This document shows, piece after piece, positions 13,701 to 25,639 of a stretch of DNA of 64,000 nucleotides. Source of the DNA: Phaseolus vulgaris (Eukaryota > Streptophyta > Magnoliopsida > Fabales > Fabaceae); assembly GCF_000499845.2 (NCBI RefSeq), contig NC_023755.2, positions 230,750 to 294,749 of the forward strand, written 5' to 3'. The translations under genes and the position numbers were made by a program. The first letter of the stretch is position 1. Each line of letters starts with the position of its first letter. The notes under the pieces were generated by a model that was given only the letters and a program-made list of their open reading frames with translations, had not been told where the DNA came from and did no database searches.

Positions 13701-13774
13701 CAAGTGAAGATAGTCTAACTTTGGCCAGTATTGCAGACCCATTAAACAGCAGAAGAACAAATGCACGACTCTAA
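10752..13774 (+). CDS. Plant protein of unknown function (At1g73970-like), about 809 aa
   Basis: Five exons join in phase: 10752-12372, 12453-12591, 12788-12932 (or -12935), 13029-13274 and 13496-13774. The protein is 809 aa, or 810 if the later of two adjacent donors (TTG|GTGGTA or GTG|GTACTG) is used. It starts MSSQTHKLFLEKWL. The chain is almost wholly helical and Leu-rich, looks like an ARM/HEAT-type solenoid, and has no signal peptide or recognised catalytic motif. Conserved-looking segments are HPNDKVARASHSVF across the exon 2/3 junction, GYPGITPFEGMASGV, HLPAGSPAIFYCI and VLSDLMKLLAQL near the end. I recall a family of this length in Arabidopsis (At1g73970) without a known role. The first exon start is GC-rich and codes many Thr/Ala/Ser. 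Confidence 0.85.
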
Positions 13775-15740
13775 GTAACAGATTCAGGTCTCTGTCTCTC
13801 TTTTTTGTGGCATTACATGTTTTCTATGTTATTTTCTTTGTAATAAATTATAGTTGTGTCAGATCTTACGAGTAGGTTTACTGCATGCCATAAATTTGGA
13901 TCCAGTTTTTCACTTCACTTGCTGCATTTATCATTTCTCATATGCAGTTTGCCACTCTCTTGTTTGAGCCTATTAATTTGTTCTGTAGTTTTAAAATTAG
14001 CATAGGCAGTGTTCAGAAAAGGTAAATTGAGGGTGGAAGTAGTTTTTTAGAGAATTTAAAATAATTCATCCCTAAATAATTTGTTTTGGATGACTGGTTC
14101 AATAAGTTTTAAAAAATATGCAATACTTTAATAGGGTAGTAAGAAATTGAAATCCCACCTAAATATAGGTGGAATTTTAGAAAGCCTCTGGTTTCTCTAT
14201 CCACATTTAATTTTGTGCATTAGTTTGGTTTATCTGCCTCCATAGCTTCCCAACCGAACCATTTCTTTTCAACCTTTACAGAACCTGCTCACAGCAACTA
14301 ATCTTGCTTACTAGAGTTCCTGATTCCAGTTTGTTTCAATTCTCCATTTTTCCCTTTATCTACTCGTGTCATGATTCATTCTTACAATTTTTTATTATTT
14401 CCTATTTAAATTTGCTTCAATGATTTTTGGACTTTCTGGTGTCCTAGTTTTCTGGTGATTTCAATGTCAGACCTTTGCTTTATGTCCTTCAATATGTTAT
14501 GACTTTATGACTGTTTGAGCTTCAACAGACACTGTAAATCACTGCTTGAAACCCTTCAATGTTTTTAGGCCTGAATCAGATGTTTGTTTGATCGGCTTCT
14601 AAGGACCTGGGTCTAGCTGAGGAAAGGGACTGTTTTAATCAATATTTTCTTCTTGCCAGGGAAGAAAAAATGGCAGACACAAATCAAGATGTAAGCCAAA
14701 TTGAAAGTCTGGTTTGTTTCCTGCTTTTCTCTCAATTTTCCTTCTCTGCTTTTACTGAAAATAACTAAGTGCGTACTTGGGTACAACTTTTTTTAGAGGA
14801 AAAAAATATAAACTTCAGGCATTTATTACTAACAAAACATCTAAATATTGAATCTTATAAATCGGAATGGATGGAGTGGAGTAGCAAATAATTCATTCCT
14901 AAACCGTTCCAAAATAACTCAAGGTTGGGATTGATAGTGAAGTATTTGGAAGGTGGTTGTTAAAATGTTTAGTAAGCATTAATTTAGAATGAATTAAATA
15001 AACTTCAGCATTTTGTCCTTTCCGTGCAGATTTCCGTAGCGATTAAGAAGATTTTGAATGCTACTGGTGCAAAGCAATCAGCATCAAATGAAGTTCAGGA
15101 TTTCCTTGTCTAAAATGAAGCTGAAAGTGAGAGCTGATTACTCCCAGAAGTAGCTCCTGCGAAGCCTGATTGACTACTCCCAAAAGTGAAGCAGAAAGTA
15201 AAGGCTGATTGTTCCCAAAAGTCTTCCATGATGACAAGACTTATAATCCTTCCCCATGCTATGGCCATAAAGTGACATTAAATGACATGGTTGTAAGTGT
15301 GGTGCTCTTGTTTACCTCTAGTAAATCTGGATGGATAATCAGATGATATTCTGCTGATTTTTCTAATAAATAGAGCTCATCTCACAATCATTTCACCTGT
15401 TGAAGAAGAGTTTTTATGTTGTGGCATCGCTTTAAAATGGATTTAGTGCTGCGATTGCATTGTAGCCTCTGCTGTAGATGCAAGCCTCCTGAATACTCTT
15501 TGATGTGTGAAATAATACTGATTCAAAATGACTATTGTTTTGTCCAGTTTTGGTCTGATGTGAAATCATCTGCAAATTCTGTATCCCACACACCCTGTAT
15601 GTAGGACTTCTGTTTATGTTACACATGAGTGTATATATATAGAGTAAATGATAGGATGACTACAGTATTTGTACAAAATTTCATGACAGTTTGAAGTTCA
15701 TATGGTTTTTGTACACGATGAATAAAGGAATAGCATCTAT
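13775..15740 (+). other. 3' region of the 10.75 kb gene, probably a spliced 3' UTR
   Basis: Good acceptor and donor signals mark possible exons at about 14661-14691 (after TTCTTGCCAG, before GTAAGC) and from about 15031 (after CCGTGCAG). Joined, they would contain a short open frame from the ATG at 14674 to the stop at 15112-15114. I treat it as untranslated because the main frame has already stopped at 13774. Confidence 0.4.
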
Positions 15741-17757
15741 TATATTGCGGATTTTCAAAGTAGAAGTTTATTTACATCAAACAAACCTGCAAGTCCAATC
15801 AGAATTTACACTGGAACTGCACAATGTCTATCATCATGAATTTAAACCCAAGTGATCTTGTTATCAGAAACATGGTATAACAAGAGAAATAAACCCTTGT
15901 CAGCACCAAGTTGATCACTTAATTATTATTTTTACATAAAAATGGTTCTTTCTAATGCTAAATAATTAGTTCAAATTAGATTGTAGGTATTCCATGTTGA
16001 CTCCTACCAGGCTTGATTTGACAGGGGTGTGAAAGAGAAAGGAAATAGAGGTAAATGAAAGAAAAAAAAGGGAAAAAGTGGGGTGAAAATTGAGATAGAT
16101 TGAAGATAAAAAGAAGAAAAACAAAAGAAAAAGGTTGTTTGTTTTAAATTAAGTAGATGTTTATGCATTTCCCATAATCTTTGGTTGTCTAAAGAATAGA
16201 AGTCTTGATGAGTAGAACCCATAGTATTTCTTTTTAAATTGATTTTTTTTTTCATTTCTAGTGACATTTTTTATTAGCTATTTCTATTATACATTCTCAA
16301 ATTATAACACTCATTAATTATACTTAAACAGTAGCTAATCTTTTAAAAGCCAATGAATAATATCAGTTCATATTTCTCCTGTTAAAGAGATAAAGCAGAA
16401 AAAGATTCTCCTTAATCTCAAAACTAAAGAAACTTTGTCACAATACCAAGTTACCAACACTATCAAACTTACATTATAACATTTTTTTTACACCTACAGA
16501 AGAACATAATTGATGTATAAAATTTTCAGAAGATCATTATAGTGTCGCAGGTATGCTTAGCTTACTAAACAATGAAGCATCTTTTGAATAAAAAAACACT
16601 CAAACATAAATTTTTGACTTACTTTTAGGATTGTGTTAACGTAGAGAACACTGATGAAAGCAAAGCAATCTCAAAAGCCTTTCTTCATGCAAAATTTCTT
16701 GTGCATGCTCTCTTTTCCCAGATGCATTGCATGCCACACACCAATCTCTTCTATTCAACTCTCATTAAAACTTCTGGTTTTTGTTATATCATTTTCACAA
16801 CTTTAAAATACCTATAAATTATAATCACTTCATCTCTTTAAGCAAATACTAGAGTTTGAATCATTTGGATGAAAAATATAAGTACACTTATATCTTTATA
16901 TTATTATCTTCTTTTCTTTTCAAAAAAAATGTGTAAAATAATATTCTCTAATTTTAAACTTTTCATAAATGAAATACAGTTTTAATTCACAGCTATATTT
17001 GAAAACTACGTTAAGTTCTTCTTATCTATTTGGTGCATGTTTTCAACCTCTTTTTACTTAAATAATTGCTTATATTTAATTGAAGTGTGTACATTGCTCT
17101 ACATAACTTGACTAGAAGGTTTACTTAACAATTTTTTGCGGAGATTTGAAGGGTTGTTCTTATTTCTTGGAAAGTGAAATCCTTATATTAAAAAAAGAAA
17201 TTTTGACCAAAGTTGAAAAAAAAAATTAAAATGAGTGTTGATGTCATCCCTAGCATATTACACTTAGAGAGATATTTTTTTTTAAACTAATCAATTTTAA
17301 AATTGTATAAAGCAATATTCTTTTATTTAAAATATATCAAAGGTGTTCTAGCACCATTTATTCTTGTCATTATTTTTTAATACCATCTCAAAATATTGGT
17401 TGAAATTAATAAAAAAATCAAAGTTTGATTAATTATATACAAAACTTTATTTCCTTGTAAGCCACTAATATTGGATTAGTGACCAATACATTATTAAGTA
17501 AGATAGGTGTGTGAAATACTTGTTAAAATTACAACAATTTTTTTTTTATTAAACACAAACAAACACATTAGTTCGTCACATTTGGGTAGATTTGCCTTTA
17601 TTTTCATTTCATGTCCCATAAATGGTGGAAAGAGGATATTCAAAGTCTTGGTCCAAAAGGATAGGAAGAAATAAGATAGGGTTTTGAAGATACCAAGTAA
17701 AGTAGAATTGCACATTAAAGCAAAAACACAAAAGCAAGAAATCAGATAAAACATGTA

Positions 17758-17758
<1 letters not shown>
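15741..17758. other. Intergenic AT-rich DNA
   Basis: A purine-rich stretch at 16040-16140 and general A/T-rich sequence. No gene is supported. Confidence 0.6.

Positions 17759-17801
<43 letters not shown>
17759..17801. repeat. (ATT)n microsatellite
   Basis: About 14 uninterrupted ATT units. Confidence 0.95.
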
Positions 17802-17803
<2 letters not shown>

Positions 17804-17811
17804 ACTAATCC

Positions 17812-17885
17812 AAACCCTAATTTGAATCCACAATTCGGCGCCGTTTGCTTAGCGCAATTGGAGGCCCATTTTGGTGTAACCCTAA
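17812..17885. promoter_or_regulatory. Telo-box / site II promoter-like island
   Basis: In a GC-richer patch of about 100 bases, AAACCCTAA (telo box, 17812-17820), GGCCCA (site II, 17863-17868) and AACCCTAA (17878-17885) occur together with GGCGCC palindromes. These elements are known together in promoters of plant growth and ribosome-related genes. No matching coding gene is visible on either side. Confidence 0.4.
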
Positions 17886-17901
17886 AAATGGCGCCATTCA
17901 C

Positions 17902-18875
17902 GCCTCTTCTTTTGATGTGAGTTTTGAGAAAAAAGAGAATAAGGAATTAAGAATTAAGCAATGAGAGGAATATTAGGGACTTTGTTCTTTTAATTTTGTG
18001 TGATTGAATCAACTTTTTCAAACTGTTTCCCCCAAAGAGGTTTTAGGAACATAATGAGAGGATTAGGTCATGTGTGCCCTCAAACTTTCAACCCTACTAC
18101 CCTACAAACTCATGTGCTCCTAACATCTTTAGCATTTCATATAAATTATTTCTTCATTTTCCTACTTTTTTTTCTTTTTAAAATATATTCTAAATCATAC
18201 TCATAGCTTAGTGCTATGTTACTATTACCATTTTTATTTTAGTTTTATATAAACTCATTTATTTAAATTAGGATTTAAGGTTTAAGTTAAAATATTCATT
18301 TATACAATATTATCCAAAATCATCTTGATGTTCATACAAATTGTTGGGATATAAGTATGAGAAATATTAGACCTTTCAAATTAAGGATGAAAATGAATAT
18401 GTACATGTTCTTGTTTAAATTTTTAAAACATTCTTACTTATTTTATATTTTATTTTGAAATTTATGTAATTATAAATTTTTGAAAGGTTCACATTTTTCA
18501 ATTTAAAATATTATTATATTACTATAACTGAGTGTGTCAGAGGTATATTATTTATTGAGTGTTAACACAAAAGTTTCCTTAAATTAACTCAAAAACTCAA
18601 GTGAAAGTTAATGAAAATAGGTTAGAAATGGATTCAAGAAGTAATTTTTAATTAGGATAAAGATTGAATTTTTATGCACTCCCACTTCACTGTTTTGTGA
18701 ATGCATATCATTACAATAAATACCTCTTTCTCTTTGTTTCATGAATCCAAAAGAAACAAAACAACACCAAAAGGGAAATTGACAACATGGTGAAAACTAT
18801 GTTATATGATAACTTCAGAAAACATATACTCATTGATGAACCAACCGTGTCAAAGGACGACAAAATAGGGTTAAT
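17902..18875. other. Intergenic AT-rich DNA upstream of the GH9 gene
   Basis: No coding frame; distal promoter region of the endoglucanase gene. Confidence 0.55.
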
Positions 18876-19008
18876 CACTATACAAAAACCGTTTTAAACG
18901 GTCTCTGAGTAAATGTTTCAATAATAATGCATGCATGTGTTGAAATCTGCATGCAAAAAAAATTTCAAAATCCCACTTGAAACGGTTGAGGAAGTCTATA
19001 AAACAGTG
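18876..19008. mobile_element. Small CACTA-ended MITE-like element in the GH9 promoter
   Basis: It begins CACTATACAAAAACCG and ends ACAGTG, with an AACGGT/ACCGTT core repeated in both orientations near each end. The left end also holds the palindrome ACCGTTTTAAACGGT (18888-18902). The ends agree with the CACTA-type terminal pattern, but I could not find a clear target-site duplication. Confidence 0.4.
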
Positions 19009-19092
19009 TGCTGCATTATATTTATGTCTCTTTTTAGTTGGGTCATTGAAAAGCCATGATTTACGCCAAGAGATTGATTCTCCTAAGCATAC

Positions 19093-19100
19093 TATAAAAG
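19093..19100 (+). promoter_or_regulatory. TATA box of the GH9 gene
   Basis: TATAAAAG lies 101 bases before the ATG at 19201. Transcription would start near 19125. Confidence 0.7.
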
Positions 19101-19200
19101 GGGAAGCTCATAACTCATTTGCTTCAACCAACAAGTCATAGACAAAGTCCATAGCAAAGCACTTTTGGTGGTTCAACCAAGAAGATAGCAAAAAGTGATT

Positions 19201-22173
19201 ATGGGAAATACCTTGGTGGGGTTGTTCCTTTTCACATTCTTGTTGGTGGGCAGTGTCCAATGTAACCCTGACTACAGAGATGCACTGGCCAAGTCACTGC
19301 TGTTCTTCCAAGGGCAGAGGTCAGGAAGGGTTCCTGCTGGTCAACAACTAAAATGGAGATCCAATTCTGGCCTCTTTGATGGTCGCCTTGCCAATGTAAC
19401 AATCTCTGTTTTCTGTCATTTTTCTTTGCATTTTGTTCTGATTTTGTGTTTGCTTGTTTTGCTCAAAGCATCACACAGATGGATTCTTATAGTTTCTTTT
19501 TCTCTTCATTGTTGCCTTGCCACTATAACTAAAATTCATTAGAACCAAAGCATCACACCATAACACCTTTTTCTTTGGGCAACAAATTTTGATATATTAG
19601 CAGCATTTGTATTCATAGAAGCTTTTATGCATGGCAAAACACAGGTATTAGAATGAATTTGTCTGTCTTGCTGTTTTTAGTTCAGAAGAAGAGATACAGT
19701 TTGAGTACAAGGAAGATTAGTGTTCGATAGTAAAACTTTAATGAAGGTTTCAACCTCCTTGTTGATTTAGAACTCTGTTACTATGCTTTGATGCTGGTTT
19801 CCTTAGTCTTTTCTTTTTTGCAGGTTCTAAGTTAGTTGAGTCTATTTTATCACTGTCAGGTTTAGAGTCAAATATTTCCTTGGATTAAATTTTGATTGAG
19901 AAGAATTTGTTTCTCACGTGACTCTTTATGCTGTTGTGGCATAAGAATACACAGTAAAAGGACTCTACAAAATAATGATTTACTTTAAAAAATTGTTTAT
20001 TTTGAAACATATTTCACACAAATTTTCTTTAGACACTTTTCTTTAAAAAAGTTGAACCAATCACGTTACAAGTCAACAGCTTTTGATGATGCCAAAAACT
20101 GAGTATTCATTCTTTTCCTTTTTCTTTTCTTAATTGAAAACATTATGCAATGCAATCATTCTCTTAACTCATGCCTTGGAATGCGTGACTCTTTCAGTTT
20201 TACAAGTTTCAAACTCCTTATCGAACGTAATAGTCCAAAGCAAGTTATAAAAAGCAACATGCTTAAATTACATTAAACTTTGTATGGCAGGTGGATTTAA
20301 GTGGAGGTTACTATGATGCAGGAGACAATGTGAAGTTCAACTTTCCAATGGCCTATACCACCACCATGCTATCATGGGGCACAATTGAGTTTGGCAAGAG
20401 AATGGGACCCCAAATAAAAGAGGCAAGAGATGCAATTCGTTGGGCCACAGACTACCTTCTCAAGTGTGCCACATCCACACCTGGCAGGCTCTATGTTGGG
20501 GTTGGAGACCCAAATGTGGACCACAAATGTTGGGAAAGGCCAGAGGACATGGACACTGTCAGGACTGTTTATTGGGTCTCTCCCAATAAGCCTGGCTCAG
20601 ATGTGGCTGCAGAAACTGCTGCTGCACTTGCTGCTGCATCCATTGTCTTCAGAAGGGTTGACCCTACATACTCTAAGAAGTTGTTAAGGACTGCCCAACA
20701 GGTCTACCACTTTGCTTTGCAGTACCAAGGTTCTTACAGTGATTCACTTGGATCAGCAGTTTGCCCATTTTACTGCTCATATTCTGGTTTCAAGGTAAAA
20801 CCATTTTATAGTTAGTTGCTTCTGTGTTCCTTCCTATTATTTTTTTCCTTTCAGTCAAAATTGAGTGGTTGGTGTGCATTACTAGGAGAAAATAAGAGTT
20901 TAATTTCTATTCAGTGTCAGTCTAAAGCATTTTACATAGTCAATCAATAAAAAATCATAGGTGTTACATTTAAAACAGCTATTGAAAAAGTTAACAAACT
21001 CATTATAAAAATTTATGATGGGATGAAAATGTAAAAAAACATGTATACTAACAGTGCATAATAAGACTAATTACTTGGAAAATAGTGTGGTCTTACTAAG
21101 CTTTGTTTATTTTCAGGATGAACTGTTGTGGGGTGCTGCATGGCTTTTCAGAGCAACAAATGCTGTTTACTACTACAATTTGGTGAAGTCCTTGGGAGCT
21201 GATGATCAACCAGATATCTTCAGCTGGGACAACAAATATGCCGGTGCTCATGTTTTTCTCTCCAGGGTATATTATACTGCCCATCTGATGCAATTGAAAA
21301 ATATCTAGAATCAACTTGTTTGTATGATGTCATCTGATTTATTGGGTTCATACTGCAGAGAGCATTGCTGAATGGGGATAAGAATTTTGATCAATACAAG
21401 CAAGAAGCTGAGAATTTTATGTGCAAGATCCTGCCCAACTCTCCCTCCTCTAGTACACAATATACACAAGGTAAAGGCAACATCATCACTGAGTTTCAAA
21501 GAAGTAATGTTACACAATTAGGTCAATCTAAGTCATTCAATATTAATATATAAGAAAATTCAAAAATGCAATTCTCAAGTACTTTTGTGGGCAGGGGGAC
21601 TCATGTACAAGCTTCCTGAAAGCAACCTCCAGTATGTGACGTCTATAACATTTTTGCTTACTACCTATTCAAAGTACATGTCAGCTACAAAACACACATT
21701 TAACTGCGGCAGTGTGTTGGTCACTCCAAATACCTTAAGAAGCATTGCAAAAAGACAGGTAATTCTCTTCAAAAAACTTTGTAAGTTCAATATCCACTTC
21801 TCTTTTGCCTATTACATTGTTGACAAAATTTATGGTAAAATTTCAGGTAGACTACATATTAGGTGAAAACCCATTAAGATTGTCCTACATGGTAGGCTAT
21901 GGTCCATACTTTCCCAAGAGAATTCACCACAGAGGATCTTCCTTGCCTTCAATAGCAGCTCATCCACAAACCATAGGCTGTGATGGAGGTTTCCAACCAT
22001 TTTTCCACTCAATGAACCCTAATCCAAACATATTGATTGGAGCTGTAGTTGGAGGTCCAAACCAAAATGATGGATTCCCAGATGACCGCAGTGATTACAG
22101 TCATTCTGAGCCTGCAACTTACATCAATGGTGCTTTTGTTGGACCTTTGGCATACTTTGCCGGTATCCATTAA
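19201..22173 (+). CDS. Secreted GH9 class B endo-beta-1,4-glucanase
   Basis: Six exons (19201-19395, 20291-20794, 21117-21266, 21359-21470, 21595-21758, 21847-22173) join in phase to give 483 aa, the usual length for the class. Residues 1-21 are a signal peptide ending SVQC; the mature part opens with NPDYRDAL. The GH9 catalytic fold fills the rest: YYDAGDN (Asp74 and Asp77) and [10 protein letters not shown] in exon 2, RIHHRGS (His402/403) and [11 protein letters not shown] (Asp454/455/458 and proton donor Glu463) in the last exon. There is no transmembrane anchor (class A) and no C-terminal carbohydrate-binding module (class C), so it is class B and apoplastic. The class hydrolyses amorphous cellulose or glucan during wall loosening. 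All key residues are present, so it should be active. It converges on SWS1. Confidence 0.95.
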
Positions 22174-23311
22174 TGTTTGATTGACCTAAATTGGAAGGTC
22201 AAGTAGGACTTGGTTATCAAGTGTAGATGTTATCCTATCTGCACCCAACAAAGGGAGGTCTACCAACCAAAAAAGGTTGGAGTGGACTTTGAAGTTAGTG
22301 GTGTTCATTTATAGCCCTTTGACACAAAAATGTAACTTTATCCAATATATTTACTATGCTTTATGTTACAAAATGCATCACAGAACCTAAAAAATTTATG
22401 CCATCACATGTAACATGTTGACATGTTCATCCACCCAACCTAAAAAATCAGATCCTTTTAATGAACAATGTGCAAAGTTGATAACAGGCCAATAACATTT
22501 CAGAAAATCAATAGTTTAAAATTGTGATAAAATGAAAAAAATATCTCAAACTAATTATAATCAATAGTTGATTTTCTAATTAATACACATTGTTTCACTT
22601 TATCCTCTTGAGTATATCTCCTTCACTTCTACAGTACATTCCCTCACTTTAGAGTGGTCAAATCCAGCAAGTGGAGCTCATAATTAAAGACCCCAACATT
22701 TTGTGAATTTAAATAAACTCCAGTAAATAGAAGATAATGTGTTTAAAAGAGTGCACTGCAAGCATTTCTCTACTGATTTCCTAATCAACAAATACCCAAG
22801 AAAATGCATCAAGCACGAGGTAGATCCACACTCTCTTTCAGAACTATTTAATTTTACTAATCTAACCTTTACATAATTATTATTATTATTAATTATATTT
22901 AGGCTAAACTCAGAACAATTTTCCCAAGAAAACTTGCAAACATTAAGTTCATTGGAAATTTGGAATAACCTGCAGATGTTTCTCTTAGTAAAAAATACTC
23001 GCTTCAGAAATTATTTAGTTCATTAGAATCTCATTCAAACAAATTTTGGCAGCTAGTATGAGTTATTTTATAAAAAAGAAACAAAAAATGTTAAAAAAGT
23101 CTATACAAATGGCTTTTAGTGCTTCATCTGTTCTTACTTTTGCCCATCTAAATACACTTTTTTACGGATAAGATGTTCCTTATCTAAGAAAAAGCCAACC
23201 AATCAGGCTCCTGAGATCCATCACTATTAACTAAATCTAAAAATGATATGTTCCTTGCTCCATAAAATCAATATTAAATAAATTATAAAATATTAATCTA
23301 CAAAGCAAGAA
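22174..23311. other. Convergent 3' flanks of the GH9 and SWS1 genes
   Basis: The 3' ends of both genes lie here, with A/T-rich spacer between. No further gene. Confidence 0.6.
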
Positions 23312-23908
23312 CTATATTCTGGATAGTAGCAGAGCTAGCTCCTCATCAGACACTTTAACTTCAGCATATGATCCCAGAGATGCAGCGAGTCTTGCAGCTA
23401 ATTGATGTTTACACTGGAACACACACACAATGCACATTGTATATTTGAGCACTAGAATAATACTAATGTTTATAATCAACTGAAGATGATGAAAAATGTA
23501 TATGGCCTTACACAGAGCTGTTCCCCTCTGTTGACAACATCATAGAAGAAAGAATAACAAGCACAAAAGTTCTCAGCAAAACAGAGATATTGTTCTTTTC
23601 TTCGGGATTCTCCTGCAACCTAAACAAGGGGAGAAAGAATGCATGATCGATATCAAACAAATGAATGGTTCTTTAGATTCACAAAAGTCAAAACATTCAT
23701 TATTTGACATGAAATAATTGAATCCATCCATTCTCTATCTTTTACTTCTTATCTTTTTCACATACATGTATCTCAAAAATATTCTCAAAGAATCAAAGAG
23801 GACAACAATGTTGTGCCACTTTAGTTGTACAACAACCGTTTTCCCATTAAGTCTCAATATTGTCATTCCAACACTTAAAATTTTACATATATTTAAAATA
23901 TGAAAGTC

Positions 23909-23964
<56 letters not shown>

Positions 23965-25229
23965 TTGGCAACTTAAAGCTTATCCAATCATCTGAACTCT
24001 ATTTTTTCACATCTCAAATGTTACAACCACCTTACATCTTTTTATATTTCTATCTTCCCTTATAATAACATCACTCATCAGATTTATCCCTTTTTTCTCT
24101 TTCTTTCCTACTAGTCTGTGGGGTGTGAAAATACTTATTTTTTAAATCTTATATCTGAATATTAAGCAAAATTTGACCCATCCAATGCAATAGAAGAGAG
24201 GTGGGAAGGTGAAACCTGAAAGATAAACCTTCCACTGGGGTGAGCAGATATCTTGCTGACACCTCTTTGGTCAACAATTCTAGTGGCTCCCTCGAAGTTC
24301 TTGCCAAACAAGAAATGCAAACTGGTTTTACGTTGCATAAAGAACAAAACACAACTTCAATAGAAACACAATGCAGGACAATAATGATTTGAAAAGAACA
24401 CAAGGGAATGGGAAGCAATTGACTAACGTCCAAAGTTGATCATCATTCACTGCAACATGAAAATAAGAGGGTCTTGGGTCACAAGTCAATACTACAAAGT
24501 AAGGTTTTAAAAAACCGTCCACAACCATAATTGAAAATTTACAGCCACAATTGATAAACACCCAAGCATCTGGGTACCCACTCTTAAAAACTAGTTATTA
24601 AGATTTTTTTTTTTTATCAGCAACTAGTTATTAAGATAGGAGAACTAAGTGCTTAAAAATTCCACAAGCATCTCGTACTTGTCAATACAGGACTTAGACA
24701 TCTCATAATACCCAATTCCCCATCAGATTTTCACGCCTAAGAGTCAAGGTTTCGATAACTTTCACCGTAAAACATTTACAAAGTTACACTTCCTTCCATT
24801 TCCTCGTTGGTAGAAACCCTCTCTCTGTAGATAGCCCTTTCCAAAACAGTGACAACCAATCCTAATACCAATTGATAAACACTCATATTAGGGGAAACCC
24901 CCATAACAGGTGACAAGATTGTGACTACAATTGTGGCTGCATTAGCAGCATTTCTCCTCAATTTTCTATCACATCAAGGATTGCTACAAAACCACTACCC
25001 CAACCCCAACCACAATTGTTATGTAACCACAAGGGCAAGGTTTATTGGGATTTCACCACCATATTGAGACATCATTATACACAATTTTCTGTAATATCAA
25101 GGATTGCTAAACTGCAGCAACGATTTAAAACCTTGATTGATAGTATAGAAAGTAATGAAGCTACTCACCTTTGTGTGTAGACTCGATTTCCTTCCATATC
25201 GTCTCTGCTACCAAGAAGCTTGCACTCAT
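23312..25229 (-). CDS. SWS1: SWIM-domain protein, SWS1/ZSWIM7 (Shu2-like) homologue
   Basis: Five coding exons on the minus strand: 25229-25169, 24449-24428, 24321-24216, 23619-23512 and 23413-23312. They give 132 aa and all junctions keep phase. The second exon is only 22 nt. The SWIM zinc motif is Cys82-x-Cys84 (NFCACYSFF) with Cys100-x-His102 (CCKH), followed by QLAARLAASLG and a C-terminal DEELALLL. This pattern is that of plant SWS1, the homologue of human ZSWIM7 and yeast Shu2. In those systems Shu2/SWS1 pairs with a Rad51 paralogue and supports homologous recombination in the nucleus. Length and all metal ligands are intact. The exons are too short and scattered for simple ORF finding. 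See the exon copy just upstream, which may act as its promoter or leader. Confidence 0.92.
23913..23960. repeat. (AT)n microsatellite in SWS1-side 3' intron region
   Basis: Perfect AT dinucleotides over 48 bases, inside the third-to-fourth exon intron of SWS1. Confidence 0.95.
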
Positions 25230-25494
25230 TCTGTATTACTAACAATTGGTTACTGAGAATATAGCAACCTGAGATTTTGACTAATCAATCAAAGTAGAAG
25301 AATAAAACAAATAGTATTAATTTGATTACTATAAGAATGATTAATGAACAAAACAAAAAAACAAAAGAAGAAACCTTACCTTAGTAATGAAACAACAAAC
25401 CAACCAATCAAATCAAATCATGCTACACTTGCATTGCAATCACACACATATGTATATATATATAGAGAGAGAGTGATAAAGAGAAAGAGGAGGA

Positions 25495-25632
25495 GGAGCG
25501 GAGGGCGACGGCGGAAAGGCCATGTACCTGCCGGCGCCGGATGAGGACATCGTGTCTCGGCGAGTGAATTGAACGCGCCTCACACAACAACCACGCTTTG
25601 CGACGGAGTGTGGTTGGTGACAGAGAGAGTAA
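25495..25632 (-). pseudogene. Inverted partial copy of the KH-gene 5' leader and exon 1
   Basis: Read on the minus strand, this stretch matches 52850-52985 closely: CACCAACCACACTC, then AAGCGTGGTTGTTGTGTGAG, the ATG at 25550 and the code for [20 protein letters not shown]. The first ATG of the ATGATG pair in the parent gene is ACG here. After SAPP the copy diverges into a TC-rich and then (TA)n/TG-rich tract, which may echo the start of intron 1 of the parent. No other exon of the KH gene is nearby. It lies about 260 bases upstream of the SWS1 start codon, in the same direction. Confidence 0.85.
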
Positions 25633-25639
25633 CTTGAAC

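Noticed and set aside
17494..17901. 135-codon minus-strand frame
   Set aside because: It depends on an (ATT)n tract, has no domain, and its start lies in the promoter-like island.
23735..23971. Minus-strand frames with long Ile-Tyr runs (also at 27067-27297 and 50159-50341)
   Set aside because: They are translations of (AT)n microsatellites, not genes.
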